Origin: Lantana camara
Taxonomy: Eukaryota > Streptophyta > Magnoliopsida > Lamiales > Verbenaceae
Length of the DNA stretch: 64,000 nucleotides
Direction of reading: 5' to 3'
Assembly: GCA_037501455.1 (NCBI GenBank)
Contig: CM074865.1
Coordinates: 39,476,501-39,540,500, forward strand
In this document: in pieces, positions 35,497-46,015 of the stretch
Numbering within the stretch: position 1 is the first letter of the stretch
Layout: every line of letters starts with the position of its first letter
Program-made: the position numbers and the translations under genes
Notes under the pieces: model-generated
Told to the model about the DNA's origin: nothing
The model's input: the letters and a program-made list of their open reading frames with translations, nothing else
Databases searched by the model: none

Positions 35497-37149
35497 TTTA
35501 CAATCATCTCCCACGTTAAATTTGTTGAAAAACACGAGAGTAAAACAGCGGAAATTTAAAAAATTTTCTGAACAAGGACCGAGAACTTGAAATTTCTACT
35601 CTAAAATAGGACGGATTAAAAAAACTTACTTTAAGTTTGATTGTTTCTTGGGATGTTCAATCACCTATATCGAGCAACCTTCCTTCTTCTTAAATACTCC
35701 AACGTAGAAGCTGTGACGCCCCGATATTTTGGCCGTACAGGTATGACGTAAGTGTTTACCAAAATGCGCGAAATAATTATATTAAATATTAATGATTTTA
35801 TTTAATGTTATTAATATCAATAATATATAAAAGTATATATGCATGCATGTATTCATTATATATATATACGTATGCATGCATTATTATTAATAATATATTA
35901 TATACGAATTTAATTGCATATTATTGTAAATATTATGAATTTTATTGTTACATTGCGTGTGAGTGACATTTACGTGCTTCGTTTCTATTTGAATTGATAC
36001 CGGAATTTTGTGCGAATTTAATATGTTGAACTTATGCGTGTCTTGTATATGAATATTTGTTCGTTTCGTATTTTTGGATTCATTTGCTTGTGTTTCGGAT
36101 TTAATTTGAATTTTGGAATCCAAGTCGGGGGCTAACGAGCACTTAGCGCACCCTTGGTTCCGTATTTAATATCTGGAGCTCGGGAACTCGGATTCGAGTT
36201 CCGTCAACTTCGTTGAACTCGTAACGAAAATTCGAGTTTAGTAGCCTTATATTTTTCTAACGTCATTTGAACCTCCGAAATTCAACCGAAAAACGAAATG
36301 GCGACGAAACTAACCTTGTTGCACTAAAATGGCCATAACTTATTCATTAGTTGACCAAATTAACCATGGTTTGATGCTATAGAACCCTAACTCAACCACC
36401 TAACCTGCTGTACCATGCCCTAACCGAACCAACCCACACACAATTCACAAATCTCAGCCAAAGTTACTGCTTTCCAGTTCTCTCCCGTAACCTTGCATTC
36501 CTTGGAGATTTTGGAGCTCAAATCTCATGCAATCTTCATCCAATCAACAAGGTAAGCTTAAGGTTGTGTTATATGTTCATTTCTGATCATTTTCATCCTT
36601 TCATCCCCAAATTTGAGCATGGTTTCGTGGGTTTTTGACTGATTTTCGAAAATAGTAGGTTTTGAGTAATTTTGTTGATCTCATTCAATTCTTGATGGTT
36701 TTGATTGATTCCAAGCTTGAAAATGATTGTTTTGATCTCTCCCTTACATTTATGGTGATGTATTAGCTGGTAGTTGAGAATTGGTTGAGTTACCATTAAT
36801 GAATTTTGAATGAAAATAGAGTTTTTCCCCCCTTCTTCATTCGTCTTGCTGCTGCTGCGTTTAAGCTTTCTTGGAACTGATTTATACATTGAATTGGTTT
36901 TGTTTTGCTACACATTTGATAGCCTAACTTACATGAACGTGTTGGGATTAATAGAGATCATTCATGCCCTGTTTTCGTGACTTTTTACCCTGTTTTTTGG
37001 CCTGGATTTCCTGCTGTCAATCTGCTGCGCTAACTCTTGTTGTTGCTGTCAGTTTTGTGTATTGTTAGGCCTGAGTTGTTGTTGTATTTCATGCTATTTG
37101 TTGCTTCTTATCTTGCCTAAATATTGCACTAGCTGTTGCTGCGTTTTAA

Positions 37150-37300
37150 GCTTGGAAAACAGGGGCGGTTGCGGTTGACATGGGTGTGTCGTTCTTGTTT
37201 GTTCCAGCGTGAAACGGGGGTGTATATTTGGTCTGAATTTCTGTACCGAGATACGGGGGTGTCTCGGTTTGTTCTTTGGGGGTGACACGGGGGTGTCACC
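37150..37300. repeat. Hairpin slot of element A 5' LTR
   Basis: Near-perfect hairpin at 37246-37267 (CCGAGATAC/GTGTCTCGG around GGGG) and perfect hairpin at 37281-37300 (GGTGACAC/GTGTCACC around GGGG). Upstream degenerate relatives are GACATGGGTGTGTC (about 37176) and CAGCGTGAAACGGGGGTGT (about 37205). The partner LTR lacks about 35 bp of this stretch. Confidence 0.85.
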
Positions 37301-37373
37301 TTGTAACTTTCCATGCATGTTTTGCTGTTGAGTTGCTGCTACTGCTTCACGTTTTCCCTTTCTTCTCTTTCCT

Positions 37374-37562
37374 GCATGAAATACTGAATTGTTAATGCAT
37401 GAGTTTGCATGCATTTTATGAAATGTTTACATGCATTGAAGTGGTTAATGCATGATATTGCATGCACATTAATTTTCTTGTGCATGCATTAATGTGGTTG
37501 TTGTTGGATAGAAATATCCTTGCATGCATGTTATTTTTGCATGCATGAGCTACGTATGCATG
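37374..37562. promoter_or_regulatory. Cluster of TGCATG/CATGCA motifs in element A LTR
   Basis: About ten TGCATG or CATGCA motifs occur within 190 bp, several as CATGCATG. CATGCA is the RY element bound by plant B3-domain seed regulators. The matching cluster in the 3' LTR is at about 55764-55952, and a shorter one in element B lies at about 61080-61180. Regulatory meaning is inference. Confidence 0.45.
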
Positions 37563-39222
37563 TATTATATATTTATATATATATATATATATAAATAATA
37601 TAATATAGTATATGTATGTATATTTATTATATATGTTTATTAAATATTAAATGTTATTTGATTTAATTGAATTATAGAATTTAATTGTTACGTATTTCAT
37701 GTTTTATTTAATTTCCTAAATTTAATTGAATGTATTTAATTGTTTATTTTCTAATTGTAAATGCGATTGAATGTGTTTAATTGTTTATGTTCTAATTTTA
37801 AATGTGATTTAACTTGTGCTATGATCCTATTTGAATTCTTGAATTAAATTGACTGAAAATGTGAATTTATGAATTCGAATGGAAGTGAATGACTTGATTA
37901 TATGATTTAAATGTATTAATAGTGCACATGAACATTTTCATAACATAATTTTATCTTTTATATATTCATATCATGATCATTGCATTGCCGAGCGTCTTAT
38001 TTGGTCATATTGAGTCTCACTTCACCTTTCTTGCACAGATTTTGATCCAGTTGGAGACGAGGCCGGTCAGTGAGGCTCGTGCTTTCTTCTTTTGACGGTT
38101 TAAGGTGGGTTTTTCTTCTCTGTAGATATCAGACCCTATATATACCTTCAATGTGAAAGCTTTCGACCAAAATTATATATATATAGAGAGAGTCGTTTTA
38201 AAGAGTAAATGTTTTCAACGTAAAACCTTATTTTATGAACCCTACCTAATGTTTTGGCGAGAAATGATCGAATGCACGAATGGGGCCCAGGGTCTTAGTG
38301 TGAGTGGCTATCCGGGGAGGCATGGGCCGACGGTGATCCTTCACACTAGTTCCACCAATGAACGGCGTAACCGGACCTCGTTAGGAGTTAGCGAGGAATG
38401 GACGCTGAGCGCCATCTGGGGAGTCATGTAACCCCTTTTGGTCAATGAATGGGTGGTCGGGCCTTGCAAACCCACCACCAACCCGGAGGAAGAAGGTGTA
38501 AATGTTAATGAATGTGCACAAAAGATTGATTGCATGAAAAGAAAGAAAGAATCAATGTTTAAATGGTTTACACAAGGTGTTGGTTCGAGATAATGCACGC
38601 CCACTCGCCGGGCCAATAATGACCTAATGTTAATGATTCGTTATAATCCCTTTTGATGATTCTATTCACCCACTTTGGAAATTCTTTAAAAACCTCATTT
38701 GGGATTATGGCTTGCATGTGATTGTTTAATTACTGTCGTATATTATATTTATGCCCTATTTTATACCCACCAGTCCCTTTTGGACTGAACCCGTTTGGTT
38801 TTCAGTTGTTTTGTGCAGGTGTTGAGGGAGCTAGGCGGGAATACGAGTCCCAGGTCTTGCATTCGTCTCTAGCTCTTATATTTTGGTCTTACACTTGCAT
38901 ACTTTTATTTTGATCATTGTATATGTATAATGATGTGGAGCGTATATGTTTTGGGCCGTGATGGCAATTGATGATGTATATAAATTATTTTTGGAGCTTG
39001 GATGCTCATGGTATATATATATATGGTATATGTTCGTTTATTGCTTCCGCTTTAATGTTTTATGTTGTTTTATGGTTCAAGGGTTAGTCCCGCCTAGCAT
39101 AGAGTGTGTGTATGTCCCCGTTCGTCGTGATTTAGCTCGGGTATGGATCGTTCATTTCATATTCGGGTCGGGTCTCGATGCGGGGGATGTGACACCTTGC
39201 GCTCGGGTGTTACATCCTTAAG

Positions 39223-39234
39223 TGTTATCAGAGC
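39223..39234 (+). other. Element A primer binding site
   Basis: TGTTATCAGAGC, one mismatch from the tRNA-Met type TGGTATCAGAGC, lies eight bases after the 5' LTR end. The mismatch is probably decay. Confidence 0.8.
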
Positions 39235-39427
39235 TTAGGGTTGCAAAACCCGGGCTTTCGTGTCGTGTGAGTCAGTCTAGGTCGTTCGGCTTAGGAACTA
39301 CTTGACAATGTGTTGCATATGCATCTCTTTTGTGCTTAATTGATTTAAATTTTGAATTCTGATTGAATTAATTGCATTAACATGCATAGACTAAAAATAA
39401 CACGCATTTTTAGTGTTTATTGACAGG

Positions 39428-40743
39428 ATGCCTCCACGTAGACATCGTGATTGATCTCCAGGGCGACGTCATCATCGTGATCGTACTCCTACACCTCCAC
39501 CTCCACAACCACCGCCGGCAGAGGCCTTTGTTAACTTAGTTATCAATATTATAGATCAAAGGCTACGAGATTATGTACCACCGACACCTCCAGTACCAAC
39601 TGCACCGGTCGTACCGCCTGCACCGGTCGTACCGCCTGAGGCACCGCTTTCTGTTATACTTAGGGAGTTTCAGAATCAAAGACCTCCCAAGTTCTTCAAG
39701 GGAAATGATATACAAGCGGAAATGTGGCTGAAAGAGGTAGAGAGGATATGGGAACTCATTCCATGTGAGTCCCGAGAGAAGGCTCGATGCACCATCACTT
39801 TGATACAAGGGGAAGCCTACTCTTGGTGGGAAAGCACACGGATTGTATTGGAGGCAGCTGGAGAGGAGTCAATTGGGAAATCTTTACAAGGGAATTCAAG
39901 AATAAATTTATTCCTCCCTCATCCCGTACTCGAGGATTGAGAGAATTTACCGAATTGAAGCAAGGATCGAGGTCTGTGACCGAGTATATTTCAGAGTATG
40001 AGAGGTTATCCCACTATGCACCAAATATAGCAGGCGATGACTTCCATAAGGCTATGCAGTTTGTTCAAGGGCTTCGACCGGATATCCAGACAGCTCTAGA
40101 GGTAGTTAATACGAGCACTTGGGTGAAGGCTACTTCAAAAGCCTTAAAGGTTGAAGATTCTGTGAATGCGAGGAGGCCAGCTCATCGCTAAGGACAAGGA
40201 TCAGGATTCGGCTTGGGATTTAACAAGGGAAAGAGGCCGATGAGTATACCAACTCCACCATAAAAAGGGCCTTTCAAGAAGCCTAGAGTAGGAGGTCCAA
40301 TTGCACCCGTTCCACGACCACCTCAGGCTCCACCGGCTCCTAAGGGATCTCGCAATGATCAGCCACCGTGTACTTATTGTGGATGGCCAACTCATTCTTA
40401 CAACAACTGCCGAAAGAGATTGAGATTGTGTTTGATTTGTGGAAAAGGGGATCATATGGCTTTTTCATGCCCTGACGAGACTCCAGGATATCAAGTTGGG
40501 GCTCAGAGACCGATGGTTCAGGCACGAGCTTATGCCCTTGAGGGTGAGGAGCAGAAAGTTGAGGTTGATCCAAACGCCGTGGTGGAAGGTACCGTTTGCA
40601 TTCATAACACGAGCATTCATGCATTATTTGATCCGGGTGCCACGCATACTTTTATATCTTCTGATCTATGTGCCTATCTATGCCTACCTGTTGCTTGTTC
40701 AAATTCCTGTTATTATGTGAGTTCGCCTCTTGGAGGTAGTTAG
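39428..40743 (+). pseudogene. Element A gag, zinc knuckles and protease (decayed)
   Basis: ATG at 39428 follows an acceptor-like TTGACAG|G. A TGA at codon 9 (39452) interrupts a basic, proline-rich start. The capsid domain includes RPPKFFKGND, GEAYSWWES, LKQGSRSVTEYISEYERL and YAPNIAGDD. A frameshift lies near 39865-39880, and TAA stops at 40189 and 40261 follow. Two zinc knuckles are visible; the second, CLICGKGDHMAFSC (from 40429), is a correct CX2CX4HX4C. The protease shows LFDPGATHTFIS, with Pro after the catalytic Asp where Ser is usual. A TAG at 40741 ends this stretch. Confidence 0.88.
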
Positions 40744-41724
40744 CAGACAGATCGGGTTGTCAGGGGTTGTTCAGTTTTGATAGAAGGGAAAGATTATCCG
40801 GCAGATTTCATTGTGATGCCTATGAAGAAGTATGGGGTAATCTTCGGGATGGATTGGTTGTATCGGCACCGGGCCGAAGTTGATTGTTTTAAGAAGAAGA
40901 TAAAATTGGGTGAAGAGTTGATTGGAGAAGTTGGGTCCAAGAATGTGTCTCTTTTATCATTTATGGAAGCTTGCAAGTTGGTAAAGGATGGAGCCACGGG
41001 ATTTATTGCCTATCTCCTTAATAAACTAAAGGATCAATCAAGTTTTGAGGAGACGGCCGTGGTAAAGGAATATCCCGACGTGTTTCCAGAAAATTTAGGT
41101 TCCCTACCACCGGATAGGGAGATGGAATTTGTTATTGATTTATATCCGGGATTAGAACCTTACTCCAAGACTCCTTATAGAATGGCTCCGGCAGAGTTGA
41201 AGGAGTTGAAGATTCAACTCGAGGAACTACTCAAGAGTGGATATATCCGACCGAGTTCATCTCCATGGGGTGCTCCGGTTCTCTTTATCAAAAAGAAAGA
41301 TGGGTCGTTGAGAATGTGTATAGATTACCGGGAGCTTAATCGGATGACTATCAAGAATAAGTACCCGTTGCCCTACATTGAGGATTTATTTGATATGCTG
41401 CAAGGTTCAAGAGTTTATTCGAAATTGGATTTAAGGCAAGGCTATTACCAGTTGAAAATCCGGGAAGAGGATATACCAAAGACAGGATTCAATACCCGGT
41501 ATGGGCATTATGAGTTCGTAGTGATGCCTTTTGGTTTAACAAATGCCCCTGCAGCATTCATGGACATGATGCATCGGATTTTTCGGCCTTATTTGGATAA
41601 ATTCATCGTAATCTTCATTGATGACATTCTCGTGTATTCAAAGACTCCGGAAGATCATGCTAGGCATCTCAAATTGGTATTGGAGACGTTGAGAGAGCAC
41701 TGGTTGTATGCGAAGTTTAGTTAG
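40744..41724 (+). pseudogene. Element A protease end and reverse transcriptase, N-terminal part
   Basis: Same frame as above after the [22 protein letters not shown] is the usual protease-RT linker. RT motifs follow: [65 protein letters not shown] and the catalytic FIDDILVYS (about 41617). The RT core is well preserved. A TAG at 41722 falls within the palm/thumb region (KFS-stop-CEFW). Confidence 0.92.
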
Positions 41725-42945
41725 TGTGAGTTTTGGACCGACTGGGTTGCTTTTCTAGGCCATATTATTTCGAGTAAGGGTTTGGAAGTTGATCCTTCAA
41801 AGATCGAGACGGTTATTCAGTGGCAGAGTCCGAAAAATGCTTTCGAGGTTAGAAGTTTCTTGGGATTGACAGGTTATTACCGAAGGTTTGTGAAGGATTT
41901 TTCGAAGATAGCCGGTCCTTTAACTCGATTAACTAAGAAGGAAGCTAAATTTGAGTGGGACGAGGCATGTGAAGCTAATTTTAAACTCTTGAAGGAAAAG
42001 TTGACCACTGCACCGGTATTAGCACTCCCTGAAGGCACGGAAGGATACATGGTTTATACGGACGCCTCGAAAGAAGGGTTGGGATGTGTTTTGATGCAAA
42101 ATGGTAAGGTAATAGCTTATGCCTCGAGGAAATTGAAGGATAATGAACAGAATTATCCCACTCACGATCCCGAGCTTGCAGCAGTGATCTTCGCTTTGGG
42201 AAAGTGGAGACACTATCTTTACGGAGTTTCTTTTGAGATCTTTTCCGACCACAAGAGTCTCCAGTATTTGTTTTCTCAGAAGGAATTAAACAAGAGACAG
42301 AGACGTTGGATGGAGATGTTGGCGGATTATGAATGTACGATTCGATACCATCCAGGAAAGGCCAACGTGGTCGCGGATGCGCTTAGTAGGAAAGCTAGCG
42401 TGTCAAGTGTTAAAGTGGAAACTATGGATGAATCTGTGTCTTTCAAGCTGAGAGCTAGTATTCGGAATATTACTATTCAACCGAACCTTCAGCAGAGATT
42501 GTTTGAAGCTCAGAGAGTGGATTCCGAGGTTCAGAGGTTGGTGCAGAAAGCTAGAAATGATTCAGAGAGTCCGTTCGGACTTGATGACGCCGGGCTTCTA
42601 AGGTTTAAGAACAGAGTTGTGTTTCCGGAAGAGTTGAGACGGTTGATATTGGAAGAAGCTCATCGATCAGGGTATTCGATACATCCCGGGGGAAATAAGA
42701 TGTATAAGGACTTAAAGAAATTTTATTGGTGGAATGGACTTAAACGGGATGTAATCAACTTCGTGAGACATTGCTTGACTTGCCAAGTGGTGAAAGCAGA
42801 GCATCAGAAGCCATCGGGGCTACTGCAACCGTTACCTATTCTAGAATGGAAATGGCAGCAAGTGGCGATGGATTTCGTTACGGGTCTTCCACGAGTGAAA
42901 GGTGGTTTAGATGGAATTTGGGTGATAGTGGATCGACTGACATAA
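41725..42945 (+). pseudogene. Element A RT end, RNase H and integrase N-terminal part
   Basis: RT thumb/connection: [17 protein letters not shown] and [18 protein letters not shown]. RNase [34 protein letters not shown] and [15 protein letters not shown]. Integrase zinc finger [12 protein letters not shown]...FVRHCLTC. The first catalytic Asp of integrase is in [14 protein letters not shown] at 42943 interrupts VDRLT-stop-SAHF. The frame is otherwise continuous with the RT. Confidence 0.92.
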
Positions 42946-43958
42946 TCGGCACATTTTCTCGCTATTCGGATATCGGATAAGGTGAATAAATTAGCTAAGA
43001 AGTATGTGGATGAAATCGTCCGACTTCATGGAGTACCGGTTAGCATTGTATCAGATCGGGATCCGAGGTTTACTTCTAGATTTTGGCAAGAATTGTAAAG
43101 GAATCTGGGCACAAGGCTTTAATTCAGCACAACTTTCCATCCTCAGACGGACGGGCAATCGGAGAGATTAATTAAATATTTGGAGGATATGTTGAGAGCA
43201 TGTGCATTGGATTTTTCAAGTTTGTGGAACGAACAATTGCCTTTGATTGAATTCGCCTATAATAACAGCTTTCAAGCATCGATAGAAATGGCTCCATATG
43301 AGGATCTCTACAGACGGAAATACAGATCACCGTTGTTCTTTGATTTGGAAGAATGGAATTGGACCAAGCAAGAGGGTGTGAAACGAGGAGAGAACAAGGA
43401 AAAACCCTCTAAGGCCGTGCAAGAGGCAATTGATAAGGTCCAAATTATCAGACAACGGATGAAAGCAGCCCAGGACAGACAGAAAAGCTATGCCGATCAC
43501 CGAAGGAAAGATCTTCAGTTTGAGGTTGGTGATAGGGTATTCTTGAAAGCTTCACCGCGTAAGGGATTTTCGAGGATTGGAAAAGGAGGGAAATTGAATC
43601 CTCGGTATCCAGGACCGTATGAGATTTTGGAGAAAATTGGAGATACGGCCTACCGTTTGGACCTACCCCCGAGTTTGACCGGAATTCATAATGTATTTCA
43701 TGTGTCTCAGCTTCGGAAATATTTTCCGGATGAATCGAAAGTTATCCCCGTTGAGGAAGTGGAGTTAGAACCGAACCGAACCTCACCTTCGTTCAGAAGC
43801 CGATTAAGATTTTGGATCGTAAATTTCAAGAGCTTCAAAATCGGCAAATCCCACTAGTTAAAGTCTTATGGAGAAGTGATAAAACGGAAGAGGCTACGTG
43901 GGAGACGGAAGATAAAATGAAAAGATTTCATCCCGAATTGTTTCGGAGTGATCAATGA
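42946..43958 (+). pseudogene. Element A integrase C-terminal part and chromodomain
   Basis: Integrase resumes with [11 protein letters not shown] (second catalytic Asp) and, after TAA stops at 43096 and 43120, HPQTDGQSERLI (catalytic Glu). The GPY/F-type region YPGPYEILEKIGDTAYRL is intact. A frameshift near 43780, at a duplicated GAACC, displaces the final chromodomain. That domain is still readable in another frame: LVKVLWRSDKTEEATWETED, then RFHPELFRSDQ and stop at 43958. The chromodomain is thought to steer integration to histone-marked chromatin in this lineage. Confidence 0.88.
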
Positions 43959-43976
43959 ATCCGAGGACGGATTCTT

Positions 43977-43991
43977 TTAAGCGGGAGAGAT
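43977..43991 (+). other. Element A polypurine tract
   Basis: AAGCGGGAGAGAT immediately precedes the 3' LTR TGTGACGCC at 43992. Confidence 0.8.
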
Positions 43992-44072
43992 TGTGACGCC
44001 CCGATATTTCGGCCGTACAGGTATGACGTAAGTGTTTACCAAAATGCGCAAAATAATTAGTTATACGTGTTT

Positions 44073-45999
44073 TGTTGGAAAACACGAATCAGAAAGCAGC
44101 GTAATTTAAAAATTTTTTCCAACAAAAGGATCTTGGACTCGCAATCGTGTATCCAAATTCGTAGAGTTAAGAAACTTACTTTTCTTTTATTCTTTCTTGA
44201 AGCGTTTCAAGCCACCCAAGAACGCTCTTCTCGCGGCTTGATCCCCTCTCCTTGGTAAAGCTCGAATCTTCAAACTCCTAACTTGAAGCTCTCTAGAGAT
44301 AGTCCACCAACTTGATCACAATCTAACTAGTAAGGATGCTAGTTCTCTAGTTAGTGTTTAGGCTTAACCTAGGGTTTTATTTAATCTTGGAGAAAGGATG
44401 GTGTTCAACACATGAACCAAAAGAATTGCCAATTAGCTCCTAGAGGAGCTCGAGCTCCCCTATTTATAAGAGGGGGAGTGCCGAAATTCCTAGTCCTTAA
44501 TGGGCTAGGATTTTGGTCTCTCTCTCCTATTACTTGATCATCAAGTAATTTTGACTTTGACTTTGAATTCTAATTCAAATCAACTTTTAAGAGAGCTAAA
44601 AATATCCAAACTTTTTTTGGATAATTTTATACTTTATTTATTATAAAATAAATAACTTATTTTTATCTAATTAATTAATTCGTAATTAATTAACTAGATT
44701 ATTTTTCTCCAAAATTAGACTTACTTTTTAATTCAAAATTAAACCAAAGTCTATTAAATAATTAACACATTAATTATTTAATATACAAATAATTATTCAC
44801 GTGTGGGACACGTGTCACAAGGACACGTGTCACTCACGTGACCCACACATGTGGAACCCTCTTGGCCCGATTAACTCGTTTAATCATTTTTAAGCCTTAA
44901 CTCATGTAACCAAGTTGTTGTGTGTGACCCTCTAGGTTCTCAATTCAATTAGCAGTGACCCTAATTAATTAATTCACTAATTAATTAATCAGTCCACAGA
45001 TTAAACGACCATAGTCTAGCAACAGGTGTTTAACCCCTAGCTGAATTGGAATGTTCGGATTCGACAGAACCTTTAAGTCATTGATTCATGTGAGATACAA
45101 TCCTCCTACTTACTATCTCTCAACCAAGATCTAGGGCAAGGGAATAATCAGAACCGTAATAATCCGGTCTTAAAGCTAAGTGCATTTCATATCCATTTGA
45201 TCTCAATCTAAGAAACCCTTTTCTTGATGTCTTGATCTACTGCCTTGGCCAAGGACTCCATATGGCATATGAATGACTTACACAATAAGAGATCACCTTG
45301 CAAATGCAAGTGTAGGTCCATTCTTGATTCTCATTCACTTTCATGAATCACTTGTACAGCCCCAGCATAAGCCTTGAATCAGTTGTCTAAGGCGACACCC
45401 TTTAAAGCTTATACCTAAGACTGCAGAGTTAACTCATAAAGTGACAAGGAATCTCAAGTCTAAGGATCAATTAATCACATCAATGACTAGTGAGATATTT
45501 CCTAATCTGGAAGTTTCTATTTCCTGAAATAGAAACTTCCTTTCCCATTTAGGAATGTTCTCACACGGGGCACCTCAGTGAACTTACTTATTAAAGTAAG
45601 CACCCTCATGTACCACGCACGTATCAACTATACACTTTGCACCTCCATGAAATAAGGTGGTCCTTCTTAAGGGCGTGATCCCACAAGCAAGCCTTAGAGG
45701 AGTCAGGTTGACATTCCCACTGTCTGTAGGACTCATCGGCTTGGAGTATTTTACTAATCATGACTTATGTGATGTAGGGCTCGTTTCATGAACCATTTCA
45801 CCTCAATGGTAGAGTCCTAAAGTCATCAGGATTAGGGGAGTTCTCATACATGCACAACTAAAGTAAACGCATACCAAACAAGAGCATATAAAGAAGTGTT
45901 GCCTCAATTCGTTATTTCATTCAAAGATTGTCTGTGATTACAATAAGGAAAAGCACAAAGCGGATATACAATCGGCTTTCTAGGGCACTATTCCTAACA
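44073..45999 (-). mobile_element. Copia 3' LTR (1927 bp)
   Basis: Minus-strand LTR with TATAAATA at 44461-44468, W-box-like repeats near 44554-44568, four intact CACGTG motifs at 44798-44840 and a perfect 15-bp-arm hairpin at 45509-45540. It differs from its partner by few changes, for example a CACGTG to CACATG loss near 44847. Confidence 0.92.
45509..45540. repeat. Perfect 15-bp-arm hairpin in Copia LTR
   Basis: GGAAGTTTCTATTTC and its exact reverse complement are separated by two bases. The copy in the 5' LTR is at 53548-53579, also perfect. The older Copia remnant has it at 8296-8327 with one mismatch. Confidence 0.9.
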
Positions 46000-46012
46000 A
46001 TCTCCCACTTGC
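46000..46012 (-). other. Copia polypurine tract
   Basis: Minus-strand GCAAGTGGGAGATT directly precedes the 3' LTR start at 45999, the usual plus-strand primer site. Confidence 0.8.
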
Positions 46013-46015
46013 CCG

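Larger units (their letters stand above)
35712..39214 (+). mobile_element. Element A 5' LTR (3503 bp)
   Basis: It starts TGTGACGCCCCGATATTTT and ends GGGTGTTACA. Contents in order: U3 dyad (36183-36202), donor-like AACAAGGTAAGC (GT at 36552-36553), hairpin slot (37150-37300), dense TGCATG cluster (37374-37562), AT microsatellite (37565-37593), and the GGGTGGTCGGGCCTTGC block (about 38449). Then come CCCGCCTAGC (about 39090) and the terminal GGGGGATGTGACACC. A promoter should lie upstream of the donor-like site, but no clear TATA box was identified. Confidence 0.93.

Noticed and set aside
39223..39234. tRNA gene near the LTR boundaries
   Set aside because: The tRNA-like 12 bases are primer binding sites. 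No cloverleaf or A/B boxes surround them at any of the five sites.
39428..43958. Endogenous pararetrovirus (caulimovirid) instead of an LTR element
   Set aside because: Integrase, chromodomain, two LTRs, PBS, polypurine tract and target duplications are present, and no movement or coat protein is seen.
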